The notes: a model not told the origin generated them from the sequence alone. A DNA stretch of 64,000 nt from Blastomyces gilchristii SLH14081 (GCF_000003855.2 NW_003101668.1:62001-126000); one strand, 5' to 3'. Counted from the stretch's first letter, positions 1-11,304 are shown. A program made the numbers and translations.

Positions 1-1232
1 GTTGACATGAACTGTCAGCATTGATCTTTCTTTTAAATAAGAAGGTATATAGACTGATCAGCAGTTGAAAGCAATGTGTTCTGATCAGTTACAGTTGATA
101 CACACTTCTCATTGACATCAATCAGCAACTTCTTCAGAAGTGATCTCAGGAACTCAAAAGCCTATTTGAACAGCAGAGACCCTTGCTTATATATAGATAT
201 TTAAGTCTACTCAATTCATGATATCTGCATCATTGTTATTCTTCAGTGCAGGTATATAAGTGACTGAGATGTAACATCTTCTGTCACTGTTCTGTATACT
301 CTTAAGCTTGATAAGACAGTCATTCAATGTTTAGAGCTGTGTGCAGAAGTCTTCATAAGTTGAGTCTTTGTTTACACTTATAAGAGTCTGTAAGAGTTTG
401 AAAGTTAATATCTTCTTAAGTATACTAATCTTCATTCAATTCTCTCAAGATTGATCACCTGCTTCTAAGATTTTGATGTCAAAGTCAGAAATGAATGTTG
501 TAAGAGAAGTATTCCTCTGTCAGACACTCTGTAATCAATCTAACACTTTCTGTTGCATGGCAGTGTCTCAGAACAGAATATCAAGATGTTTGATAATATT
601 ATCAGATATTCATAACACTGATTCATATGCTTTTATTCATGAATAAAACTTCTGTTTCACACAATTCTTCAATTATTCATTGATATATCAACCTTGATTA
701 ATTAGTGAACTGATGATATCTTCATTCATACTCAGTTTCATAAGCACTTTTATTCTTTATAATGAGTAGAGAGTGAGATCAGAAGTATTAAAATATACAG
801 AAGCATTTAAGCATTCTTTCAGTGCTTTTATATTTAATTCTGTAGGTATTGAAATTGTCTGTGCAGAGATTTCTTATTGAGATAATTGTTGAATTTCTTC
901 ATATTGACATTGTTAAGTTGCATGCATATCAGCTATTTATTGTTGTTGTAATTTTAATATTGCTCAGAGTCACTGTGACACTGCATCTATACTCATATTT
1001 AAGAGTTCTCTCATACTATTATTAGACATGATTATATCAATTGTCAGATGTGTGATATCTGTGAAATTATAATCATATAAATATCTCATATATCTGAAGT
1101 GTCAGAACTCTCAGATCTTTCACTGATATTCTCTTATAAGATCTTACTCTCTTTGTAAGATCTTGTTATGAGATCAGAGTGACTGACAAGCAAGCTTCTA
1201 TCTGAGAACTCAGTGTTCACTTAACTGTTTAA

Positions 1233-1246
1233 CTGTTTCTCTATTT
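1233..1246. repeat. Target-site duplication, left copy
   Basis: CTGTTTCTCTATTT, identical to 2328-2341. It abuts the ATT trinucleotide tail of the SINE-like element. Confidence 0.55.
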
Positions 1247-1270
1247 ATTATTATTATTATTATTATTATT
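1247..1270. repeat. (ATT)8 microsatellite, tail of the SINE-like element
   Basis: Eight perfect ATT units, read as AAT on the minus strand. Trinucleotide tails of this kind end many tRNA-derived SINEs. Confidence 0.8.
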
Positions 1271-1311
1271 CTTCAATTATAGATGTATGCAGTCAGAGAC
1301 TATGACATCTA

Positions 1312-1341
1312 CCTGAGAACTTTTAGTTCTCAGGGTTTTTT
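1312..1341 (+). other. Perfect hairpin followed by a T run
   Basis: CCTGAGAAC (1312-1320) and GTTCTCAGG (1326-1334) are perfect inverted repeats around a 5-nt loop, followed by a G and six Ts. It resembles a hairpin-plus-T terminator on the plus strand. It lies in the tail half of the SINE-like element; its function is unknown. Confidence 0.5.
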
Positions 1342-1995
1342 CTATGTCTGTAAAGTTAACTATTATACATTCATCAATTTCAGATATATAAAATCAGAAA
1401 ATTTCAGCTCAGAATATAAAAACTGTTTACAAATTGCAGTGTTTTAACATCTTCTAATACTTTGAAATCATTTGACAATATCATGACAAAGGAAAAGAGA
1501 AAGAGAATACAGTCTTAAAAATAGACACATTAAATAGATAGATAGAAAGAAATTGAAAGAAAAAGATAAAGTAAAGAGAGCTACAGAATAAGATCTCTGC
1601 AGTTTACATCTTAAGCTATATACATATTTTAACACTCTATATAACTGACTGCTGTCTCTGTTCTCTCAGGCCTGCTTCAGAGGTTATCATTCTCTCTAAA
1701 GAGCTGCTGCTCAGCTAGCTCCTGTAACTAGCTTACTCATAAGTGAGATTCTCACTAAGAATAACATCAGAGCTACTCAATTCTAGTTAAGTCTCTAATC
1801 TTCCAGCTATCAATCTCAGCATTTCAGCCTATCAATTGACTGTCACAGTCTTGCTTACACTAACCACCTATTAAGGGCATCTAGGCCTCATCTCACCTAG
1901 GTTCTTGCTAGGCCCAGAGTGTTCTAATCAGATAGTTTTTAAATCTCATTCCCTGGAAGTGGGTGCCTAGAGTGAGGGGGATGAGGCCTGGCCAG

Positions 1996-2160
1996 TTAAG
2001 CTTGACAATGATTCACTATCCTGCGGGCATTCTAGACCTCAATCACTCTAGTACTGATCTAACTTGAAGCACCTGGGGGGCTGTTAATCCTAAGATCAGT
2101 GAGAATTAGCATCTGAGAACCCCTGAGATGAACATCTTAAGCTTGACAATGATTCACTAT
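1996..2160 (+). repeat. Pair of exact 24-bp direct repeats
   Basis: A 24-bp sequence containing gcttgacaatgattcac occurs exactly at 1996-2019 and 2137-2160, 141 bp apart. Both copies are inside the GC-normal part of the SINE-like element, so an internal partial duplication is likely. Confidence 0.85.
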
Positions 2161-2220
2161 AGTGCATCCAGGGGCTCTTGGTACTGTTTTATGACTTAAC
2201 AGTGGAAGCTGTGATTAAGA

Positions 2221-2327
2221 TGGCCCTTACAGGGTTTGAACCTGCCCCCTCTTAGCATTCATTCCCCGGGGGGAAGGCCGCTAATTGGGGCTCCATGGTA
2301 GCATAGTTAACCACTACGCCACCGGGC
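2221..2327 (-). other. tRNA-like Pol III promoter region of the SINE-like element
   Basis: The minus strand shows acceptor-like pairing of five pairs between GGCCC at the 5' end and GGGCC at the 3' end. The D-arm region contains an intact A box. The T-arm is GCAGG-loop-CCTGT with an intact B box. The anticodon region does not fold well and carries extra C/G-rich sequence, so this is a tRNA-derived promoter or pseudo-tRNA, not a functional tRNA. Confidence 0.6.
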
Positions 2328-2341
2328 CTGTTTCTCTATTT
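2328..2341. repeat. Target-site duplication, right copy
   Basis: CTGTTTCTCTATTT, identical to 1233-1246. It directly abuts the tRNA-like 5' end of the SINE-like element. Confidence 0.55.
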
Positions 2342-2373
2342 CTTACACATCATTACATGTTCAGATATCTCAA

Positions 2374-2435
2374 TGAATAATCATTTCTAATAAGAAGACA
2401 ATGCGTGAATAATCATTTCTAATAAGAAGACAATG
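2374..2435 (+). repeat. Two-copy tandem duplication, period 32 bp
   Basis: A 30-bp sequence beginning tgaataatcatttctaataa is repeated exactly at 2374-2403 and 2406-2435. No difference separates the copies, so the duplication is younger than most of the surrounding mutation. Confidence 0.9.
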
Positions 2436-2740
2436 AATGTTTTTCTAGTATAAGAGGCCTACACTGAATAGATCAGTATAATATTCATAGATCTTATATA
2501 ACAAAGAGAAAAATGTTAGAGAAGGAAAAGAAAGAGAAAGTGCAAGAATCAGTGATTGAAGTGAATATTTATATGTATATATAATGATGTATGCAGTGAG
2601 AGTTCAGAGTGGAAGAATCTATATATGTTTATAGTAGCTGAGAATCAGTGATTGAGAATGGCTGAGAATCAGAGTATACATGTTCAAGAATAAAGTGATT
2701 GAAATCTGTGAAGTGTAACAGAATAATCTATATAATTGAT

Positions 2741-2758
2741 CGGGCGCAGCCCGTCACA
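2741..2758 (-). mobile_element. Possible LTR terminus of a Ty3/gypsy element
   Basis: The minus strand from 2758 reads TGTGACGGGCTGCGCCCG, an isolated GC-rich, CpG-bearing word in AT-rich DNA. It starts with TG as LTRs do and contains a short inverted repeat (GGGC/GCCC). I recall similar starts in fungal Ty3/gypsy LTRs, but the other LTR end, a 5-bp target duplication and a polypurine tract were not found. This is a tentative terminus only. Confidence 0.3.
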
Positions 2759-4592
2759 AATAGACATATTAAACTGAGAATGTTAACTTATTATAGAAAA
2801 GTATTAAACAGTGACCTGATTTCAAAACTGAGAACTTATTTCAATCAGTATTATAGAATTCTTATAGCTTATTGAGAAATAAATGAAGTAATTCAAGCTT
2901 GAAGAGATTTATAAATTATATACTGACTTTCTCTGATATCTTATTTAATAATAGATGATTAAAAATCTTTAGAGTAATATAATCTTTTATTAACTTTAAC
3001 TTAATAGAGTAGTTCAGTAAATTATCATTCTTATCTTCAGCTTTTTCATTCATTCTTAACAGATTATTGAACAGTACTGAGTAAACTGTATATAAATCTT
3101 AAATCTTCTGCATCAGATATATATCAGAGCTGTCAAAGAAATCTCTTAATATTAGTTATAAAGTTTGATAAAAGCTCTTCTGTAAGAGCAGTATCTTTTT
3201 TATATCTTAATAATTTATTCACTGTATTAAATTCTTATAGTTCTGATACTTATTCTCTCTTATCAGAATATTACAGTTGTTGAATACTGTATATTCTTTA
3301 ATCTGCTTAATATAGTGTAAATTAATATATATATTCAGCTGTCTCTTTATATACTATATAAGCTTTGCTTTTTTTATATAATTACTGATATATATGATGA
3401 CAGTGCTTATAGTTGAAGCAGAGAATGACTGATAACTAACAACTGAATCAGCTTGAAATAACTTAAATATTACTGCTGCTCTGACTGCTGCTTTAATAAG
3501 AAATTATAGTTATCAGTGAGCTCTCAGTATAATTTGATGAATCACTTCAGAATTATTTTCTCTCAGTGATTAAGATATTAATAGACTATTACTTCTTATA
3601 ATAGCTGTATATATCTAAATAATAAGATTAATAAGTGATTGATTTACTGCTGAAAATATCATAGAAATGATCTGCTTAATTACTGAACTGAGTCATTTCT
3701 CTCTAAGCTCACATTGCAAGATAAGAGATATAATAATTAAGACTTGAATATGCTTCTGAAGTTAATACTTCTTGAGATGAGTGATCAGTGACTGTAAACA
3801 ATTTTAATCATAAGAAAAAGAAAATGTCTATAATATTTAAAAGTATTCTAACTGATTATGTGATGATAAGACAGAGTAAATCAGTAATAAGTATGAAATT
3901 TCTAATATTTCAGTGAACTCACTATGACATAGATCAGAAGAAAAAAAGAAGATCAAATTTAAACTTAAGTATATTTGAAAAAGAGACACTGTCTGTACTG
4001 TTATATTCTACTCTTAACACATTTGCTCTCTATGTGTGAAATTTGACAGGTCATTCAGTTTAGACTGAAGATATTGTATATGATAATGAAATTGACTGTT
4101 ATTATATAGATTATAGTTCAGATTCAGCTGATTTTTATCATTAATAAAGCAGCTTCAGTATAATCTTCTTATAGTTAATTTTTTAATCTCTGTATTACTA
4201 TTTTACTGCAGTATATCTTCAAGAAATGTAATATAAGATGCAATAACTCTCATCTTTTCTTTACTGATATTCATTATAACTTTCTTATAATTTAATGTAG
4301 ATAAGTTATGTAACAACACAGTGACAGTGTAAGAAAAATTAGTGTTATAAAAATCAAAGATTAGAATAAAAATATTGTTTTATTTTAAATGCTCAACAGC
4401 ACTTAGTGCAGAAATTATATAAAAACTTATCAAGCTTTAGTACATATTTTGATATAAATCAAATTCATCAATAAATAGTTAATATAACAGGGAAATAACT
4501 TTTATATCAGAGTAAAACATGCTTTTCAAAATGTCTCATTCATATGTAGCAATTTTTAACTCAGTCTGAATTGATAAAGATTTACAATATAA

Positions 4593-5962
4593 TTATACTT
4601 CAACAGCTTCAGTCTTGATTCTTATAATCTGATGAAGAAAATACTGATCTTTATTCTTATATTTCACTGATAGATTGAAATCTGATTCAAATATTATATT
4701 TATATAAACATTAAGTTGATTCAGAATCTGAATAATTGAGATATATTTCATCTCATCTTTCATTGTGATTAATTCAAATGAGATAAATAGTGAATTTAAG
4801 AATGATAATCTTTGTACTATCTGAGAAGTATGATGAATAACTTCTTGAACTTTCAGAACTATTATATAAGATCTTATTCTCATGTCTGAATATCAGTGAT
4901 CATGTTCAATAAAACACACTCTTTCAATATAAGATATATCATTCAATCTTAATTTGCAGTAGCATTTGAGATTCTCACACTGATACTGAATAAAATCAGA
5001 AGGAAAAAGAGGTTTATTTGTTAATAAATATTATACAAAGTTATCAGAATAATATTTGACAGAGCTTCTTTAACTGTGAGATTGTCATAACTCAGTGAGA
5101 TTATTAACAAGTTTCATCATTTCTATATGCATCTGTCATCAGAAATTTGAGGATTTGAGAAGAGTAGATATTAATGAAATTGAATTTTGAAAGTAGAGCA
5201 ATCTTATGAAGAATATAGTGAGATTTTTCTGAGCAGAACTCAGAGTTAGTATTTGCATTAATGACACTATCAGAATTAATGTTTTCTTGACTGATAAAAT
5301 TGAAAATTATGCTCTGCATTACTTTTTCAGAGTTGATAGACCTTCAGAGAGCAGACTTATCAGTGATATATTCTTCAATAAATGCAGGATTTGCAGCAGT
5401 GATTGGTAGTTTTTTCAGAAAATATCTAACTCTTCAACTCAGAGTCTCATTATCAGAACAAATGAATTCATATTAAAGTTACTGTGTTTATAAGCTATAT
5501 CAATTGCTGAATCAGAATCAACAAATTCATTGATAGAATAGAGAACAGTAGCAGTAATATCTTTAATAGCAGTATCTTTCATAGTAATATCTTCAGTGAC
5601 TGACTTATCAGAATCTTCTTAATCATCATTTTCTGAGATATTTTCTGAGATATTCTTCTCAGTGTCTGCTTTCAAAAGCTACTCTATATACTTGATATTA
5701 TCAGCAGCATTCTTGTTATATGACTCTATCTTTAGACAATGTTAGTTTTTATAATAATAAGACATTAAAAGTGATAAATGTACTGAGAATAGCAATGCTT
5801 CTTCATCAGAAACATCATTATCAGAGTCACTGTCAATGAAATCCTCTACTATTTCTTTGAAAAGAGAGCTCTGAGGTTGAAATTTCAATTGATTATTCCC
5901 AGAATCTTGTCTAGAGACAGATAGCAGATATTATTTCAGATTTTGATTAAATAGATATGACA
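4593..5962 (-). pseudogene. RIP-degraded repeat ORF (unidentified)
   Basis: The minus strand from an ATG at 5962 down to about 5104 can be read in nearly one frame. It is interrupted by TAA, TAG and TGA codons and encodes an acidic, Asp/Ser/Glu-rich protein; a further open stretch lies at 4883-4593. Examples are an SDSDNDVSDEEALL segment and a His/Cys-containing patch. The stops fit C-to-T damage of CAA, CAG or CGA. The acidic composition would fit a retroelement gag or a transposase accessory region, but I recognise no domain. Confidence 0.4.
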
Positions 5963-7006
5963 TTTTACTTTCTGATATGATTTGTAGAAACAAGTTGTAT
6001 AGTTGAAAAGATATAAATAAAGTAAGTGAGTGATTTTTGAGATAAAATAAAGAGATGAGATTGAATTACTGAAAAGAAATATATTAATAAGAGCTGCAAT
6101 CAGTGACAATCTACATCAATTTAATATTAATAATCAAACTACTTTCTTTATTTCAAAATTATATTCCTGCAATTTGTTGAAATTCATATCATAAATTTAT
6201 CAGAGTTTTATCAAGATTCTGAAAATGAATATTGTCATGAATTCTGCTCTACTAGATCTCTCTGAACTCTCTCATCTGATAGGTTTAATGAGACAAATCA
6301 CTGATTTCAAAAGAAATCCAATATTGATATATCTGAACATAGAATGAACATAATGACAGCAATGATGAATACCAGCCAGGTGAGAAGAAGTCAAACTTAT
6401 CACTGATATTAAGCAATCTGTTAAAAAGGCATCACTGAACCCGGCATTCAGATGCAGAAATGTATAAGAAGAAAATTTGACTGACAGAGCAGTGTCTGTG
6501 TCTGAAGATAAAATGAATGTATTTTCTTTCTTTTAATAAAGATAATTTGAATTGAACAGTTGCAAGTGTGATAAAAATAAAGAATAAAATATCATATATC
6601 TTTTTATTCAGCAGAACAATGATGCTGAATGTGATTAAAACATGAAAGTTCTGAACTCTTAAAGAAATGAAGACAAGTAGTATTAGATTTTAGTAAATAT
6701 ATCAACTTTTCAGTGAAATATTAAAATTTTTTTAATCAACTTAGCTAATTATTTATTAATATAGAATTATATTCAATAAGAGAAGATAAAGAGCAGAGGA
6801 AGTTCAGCAGTAATTGAATTATATAACTGTTATAAAGAATCAATCATTTTTAAATACTTCTGTGATTCATTTACTGCTGAAAAGTTCTTTCTGATTTTTT
6901 ACTGAGTGTGAGAAATCATTGACTTTGATCAATTCTCTGAGTGAGAATAATAATATATGAAATGTAAGTTGAATATTCATTAGTTAAAGATATTGAATTG
7001 AAAACT

Positions 7007-7243
7007 TCAGATTGAAAAACTAGAAACTGATTCTGAAAAATAGAGATATATATCAATCTTACAATTTAGATTAAAATATTTAATAATACTGATACAAATG
7101 AAAATTCTGCTGCAGCTATACTGTAATGATAAAATATTCTGATATTCTGAGATCTGATGAGCAATATTTCTGAATATCAGTAAATTATCAGAGATGACTT
7201 TGCTGAGACAATTCAGAATACTCTGACAGCAAAAAAGAGACAT
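7007..7243 (-). pseudogene. Short open relict frame in the AT isochore
   Basis: A 78-codon open stretch on the minus strand encodes an Ile/Ser/Cys-rich sequence without a recognisable domain. Base composition and context are the same as the degraded repeats around it. It could equally be chance openness in AT-rich DNA. Confidence 0.2.
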
Positions 7244-7965
7244 CTGATAAAAGATGTATAAGAGAAGATGTGAAAAAAGATCAAATTTTCAGAGACACTT
7301 TCAGTGAAAGACAGATTAGTGATGTAGAGATTTTCAATATAATCTATTTATATTTCAATATATTTAGTTTTCTATGAGTTTTATATATAAATTAGTTAAT
7401 ATATACTTTAATATATATAATTAGAATATATCTGTCTTGATATTCACTGAAGAAAGTTATCATATTCTCTATCTTGTAATTTATATAGTTATGACTGTGA
7501 AGAATTCACTGATTTCACTGTATCAGAAAATCTTGAATTCTGTAGATATATTTCTGACAGTGTATTAAACACTTATTTCTAGTTAATAGAAATGATTTTA
7601 TATTCAAAATAGCTGTAATTCAATTAGTGATAGTCTATGCAGAAAGTATTAAGATATGAATGAAATCTGTCAGATATGCTGATTACACTCAGAAATGAAA
7701 TATAAAAGTATTTACATTCATTGCATGATAATCTGCAAAGATGAATTAATAATATATATAAAGACTTATATTTTTCTTTTTCTTCTTTTCTTCTTTCTTC
7801 TTCTTATAATAATAATACACTGTAAAGATCATTCTCAGTTCACTCAGCTTATTCTGTTCTTCTTCATTTCTCAGTCTGATTAGTATTCTGCCAGTTGCAA
7901 TAGAAAGCTTTTAATCAGAAAAGTTCTAATCAAGATATCTTATCTGTGTAGTATATTAAGAATAT

Positions 7966-9379
7966 CAGCAATTCATTACATCAGTATCAATCACAGTAAT
8001 AATAATAATAGCAGTAGTATCAATCACAGTAATAATAACAGCAGCAGTATCAATCATAGTAATAATAACAACAGCAGCAGTATCAAAATAATAAGTAATA
8101 CTCTCAAGTGTACTCATATCATCACTGCAAAGACTTAAGAGAAGAAAGCAAGCAGCTGTCTGAATATTCTGATAAAACAGTCTAGTAAACTAACAATATA
8201 TGAGTACTGTGTTAAGTATATTTTTTCTCATCATTTGAATGTCACTTATAATAAGATAAAGAGAAGCTCAAAGTCTTGTATAAATTACAATCATGAGAAA
8301 AAGAGATGCATAATTATCTCTGAAGAATTAAAAGAATAAGTTAATAGTCTGATCTGAACTCATGAATTTTATCATTCTTCATCAGATTAATTCAAGATAA
8401 TAATAAAGAAGACTATATTGAAATCAGTAAAGAATCTCTCAAAATAAATCAAGAAAGTCAAGACTCAGTGACAGAAAGTAGAAGCTTAATGTATAAAAAG
8501 TATTAATATTGCTCTGAAAGCTCTGAATATCATAATCAGGACTGCTGAAAAGACAAAAATTGAGATTAAAAAGACAAAACTGAATATTGAAAAGACAAAG
8601 CTTGAGCTTAAAAAGAAGAAAGTTATCATTGAGAAGATTAAATTGAAAATTGAGAGAAGCAGGCTTGCAGTGCAGCATGAGATTTTAATGATAGTAAATT
8701 ACTATATTAAAGCTCAAAAACAAGCAATAATGAATCTTACAAATGTCATGAATAATGTCAATTAAAATGTATTGAATATTACTGTCAAGATATGTGAAAT
8801 ATTGAAGTAATTCAAGAGATTCACTGATTACTGACAGAAGTGTGATGAGAAATCTGATAATAGTGACAATTCTCTTTCTATCTCTGTTATCAATACTGAT
8901 ACTGATACTGATACTGATACTTCTACTGCTGCTGCTGATCTTTTTCTCTCTCTCTTCTCTGATATTCTGACTCTGATTGATTCTCTGACTATGAGTAGTC
9001 TCAGAACTCTTGATATTCTCAGAGAAAAAGTAAGTTAGAATCAGTGAAATGATTCTCAGATTTATACAGAAGTTGATAATAATATAGATAAGTAAATACA
9101 TCACTTCTGATTCTCTCTCTGAAATTCTCTCTCTTAAACAGTGAATGATCATTGACACTGATTCTTCAAAAACTTCAACATCAATTTACAAGTTCATAGA
9201 AATAAATAATGCTGATGTAAATATGACAGAAAATGATGATAATGAGAGAGAGATGATTCAGAGAATCTGAGAGAAATTAGATAGAGATATGACAGATTTT
9301 CAATAGAGAATGATTTCAGTGAATGAGATGTTTTTTAGAATTAGTGATTATGTAGATAGGAATCAGCAACATTGTTAAT
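7966..9379 (+). pseudogene. RIP-degraded polyprotein-like relict (gag-like)
   Basis: The plus strand keeps coding-like texture across about 1.4 kb in shifting frames. An Asn/Ser-rich repeat (INHSNNNSSS-type units, 7982-8095) is followed by a Lys/Glu/Leu/Ile heptad-like coiled coil (about 8545-8690). Then come a Asp/Thr-repeat stretch leading into a hydrophobic segment (about 8870-9035) and an acidic C-terminal part (9151-9379). Stops are mostly TGA, TAA and TAG at plausible former Arg and Gln codons, the expected RIP outcome. Low complexity plus coiled coil would suit a gag-type region, but no catalytic domain is recognisable. Confidence 0.4.
7982..8095 (+). repeat. Degenerate 36-42-bp minisatellite (AAT/AGC-rich)
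   Basis: Three tandem units built on 'agtatcaatca(c/t)agtaataata' followed by a variable number of AAC/AGC triplets. Read as protein the unit gives Asn/Ser-rich repeats, so it may be part of the relict coding frame around it. Confidence 0.6.
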
Positions 9380-9449
9380 ATAATGATAATTTTTTCCTGT
9401 TCATAACTTGTTTACAATGATTCCACAGCTTATTCATCATTATATTAAG

Positions 9450-11304
9450 ATTTATGGTTCGGTGACGGTGTCGGCGACTGGCACGGCGGAACAACCATAA
9501 CCCGGTTGTATAATAAGCCTACGTTTTTCCGGTAAGGGTACGGAGTACGAGCAGCTGATGATGGGCAACAACAACGGCGCAGGGATCTGCCTAGCACGCA
9601 CGCTTCTTCCTAGCAAACGATGACCATTAATATTATTGATTGAACCAGCAACAACCGAATGCTTCGATGTCCATAGCCTATTTCACTATATCAGGAATAG
9701 TATCTCCCTACAGGCTATGAGCTAACGGCTATCTCTGGCTTTGTTGCTTGGGACGGTTAACAGTGCCCAGGTGCCAAGCACTGAGTCCCGTGACCCTTTT
9801 CCATCCAATTTTTGGACGTCCCCACAGATCGCCTACCGTTTAAGAGACTCCACAGGGACCATATTCTGGTGATCCATGGGCCCCAAGTCTGCTGGACATC
9901 AACTCCATATTTTATGCTAACTCCGCTGGATTTTGGGGGTTCGATGCTCTGTCTCAGCACGTACTACGTACATAATATCTGTGCAAGGTGCTGCCAGATT
10001 GAGGATTAAGTATGATGTCCGCACGAATGCCCCTCTTCTCTCCTCGGGCTGGGGGAACGATGTATGAGAAGATATAATAGTATTATGCTGTTGTTCAGTA
10101 TGTTCCCGCTGAATGTGGGGGAGAAGCTTTGGATGGGACAATAAAGAGGGGACCATTGTATCTCTCCATAAAATAATAAACTGTGTGGTAGGGGATAGCG
10201 CTGAATAATTGAAGGTTGTGGGGTAGAAAGTTCATATTTTGTTGCTCTGTAGTCTGTATGATAGTCCGTAATAGTAACTTAGTATCTATTATAAAGGACT
10301 GCTGGGAGTGAGAGGAGTTGTGTCAATGGTGTTGGATGGAGGAAGTGGACTCGTTGTCCTCAACCTATTTTCATATACTCTATTCCTCGATTTTGATATC
10401 TACGCGCAGACGCTGAGCCACGTCCTCAGGCGAAAAAAAATATAAACCAAAAAAGAAAAAAAAAATACATACGAAGGAAAAAGAAATGCGCTGATTGGAT
10501 AGTTTTAGGGTTGCGCCACTCCGAGGCTGCGTGGCCGTGTTGGTGGTTGGTGTGGAAATAATAATGTGCCTGTTTCCTGTATCACCGTAATAACAAATAC
10601 ACCCCTAGTGTGCCTTTGAATCGGTCTTGGCTTTGCTTTCTACTCCTATCAGAGTGTTGCGGTCAGCAGCAGTAGGACAAGGAGAGCGTTGGATTTGATT
10701 GATTTGGTTCTCTCAGAAGAAGCAAAAGCACACTCAATTTTGATCAACTTTGATCAGTTTTGCCCTTGTCTTGGACTGTATAACTGAAAAGCTCCCAACC
10801 CCTTTTTTTTCCTGGTTAAAGTTACAAGACGTCACTTACATAACGCAGAATACGGAAACTTCGTCATCCGCAACCAGAACCACTTGTGCAAGAAAAATAT
10901 CGAGATACATGTAGCCAGGTACCACTGCTGCCATTTTTTGCTGTAAAGAGACAAAGACCACGTGTACTGACCACTTACGGTACGCCAGGAAGTTAGCGGG
11001 AAGTGTCCACCGTCTGGGGCTGATTGTAATACCTCCAACAATAACTACTCGACTATCCTATCTTATTCCTAGTCTGGGAGAAACGAGAAACAAGACACCA
11101 GCAGATACAGCAGAGCCAGCAGAAACAACAGAGACAACCGGCATCAATATTCTATCATCATCATTATTCCAGCGTTGTTGCCACCCGTCCATACAGCGGC
11201 CAACCAGCTACCAACAACTTCCACTACACCCGGACTAACCACGCATCTCAGGTTCCGCAACAAATCAACAGCCAGCCAATCCACCGACAACCCCGGATCT
11301 TTCG
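9450..11304. other. Isochore boundary and upstream region of the sugar transporter
   Basis: CpG-rich sequence begins at about 9451, where 'ttatggtt' (9452-9459) is matched by its inverted copy at 9493-9500. No convincing gene is seen to 11304: open frames at 9757-10156 are short, overlap on both strands and show no domain. An A-rich stretch lies at 10431-10490. The last several hundred bases are probably promoter and leader of the transporter. Confidence 0.5.

Larger units (their letters stand above)
1247..2327 (-). mobile_element. SINE-like retroelement with tRNA-derived head
   Basis: Read on the minus strand, the element starts at 2327 with GGCCCGG followed by an exact Pol III A box (TGGCGTAGTGG) and, about 75 nt later, an exact B box (GGTTCAAACCC) inside a good T-arm. 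It ends at 1247 in eight AAT repeats. A 14-bp sequence, CTGTTTCTCTATTT, flanks both ends (1233-1246 and 2328-2341) as a perfect target-site duplication. The tRNA-like 5' end begins exactly at the duplication. The head half (about 1861-2327) keeps a normal GC content; the tail half is AT-rich. About 1.08 kb is long for a SINE, so a composite or a LINE-mobilised chimera is possible. Confidence 0.6.
1..9449. other. AT-rich, RIP-like repeat isochore
   Basis: The stretch is very AT-rich and almost free of CpG, while TpG, TpA and CpA are abundant, as expected after repeat-induced point mutation. No frame codes for an intact protein. Long frames are interrupted mainly by TAA, TAG and TGA at places where a C-to-T change in CAA, CAG or CGA would give the stop. 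CpG-bearing islands survive at about 1861-2335 and 2741-2757. The isochore ends sharply near 9450, where CpG-rich sequence begins. Such AT tracts made of degraded Gypsy-type elements are known from Blastomyces-like genomes; assigning this tract to that class is inference. Confidence 0.85.

Noticed and set aside
2221..2327. Functional tRNA gene
   Set aside because: A and B boxes are intact, but the anticodon arm does not fold and the acceptor stem has only five pairs, so it is tRNA-derived rather than a tRNA.
7982..8095. Possible CRISPR-like or satellite array
   Set aside because: Only three degenerate AT-rich units without spacer structure; better explained as a trinucleotide-based minisatellite in a relict gene.
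9757..10156. Overlapping ORFs just right of the isochore boundary
   Set aside because: Short, on both strands, no domain and no plausible splice continuation.
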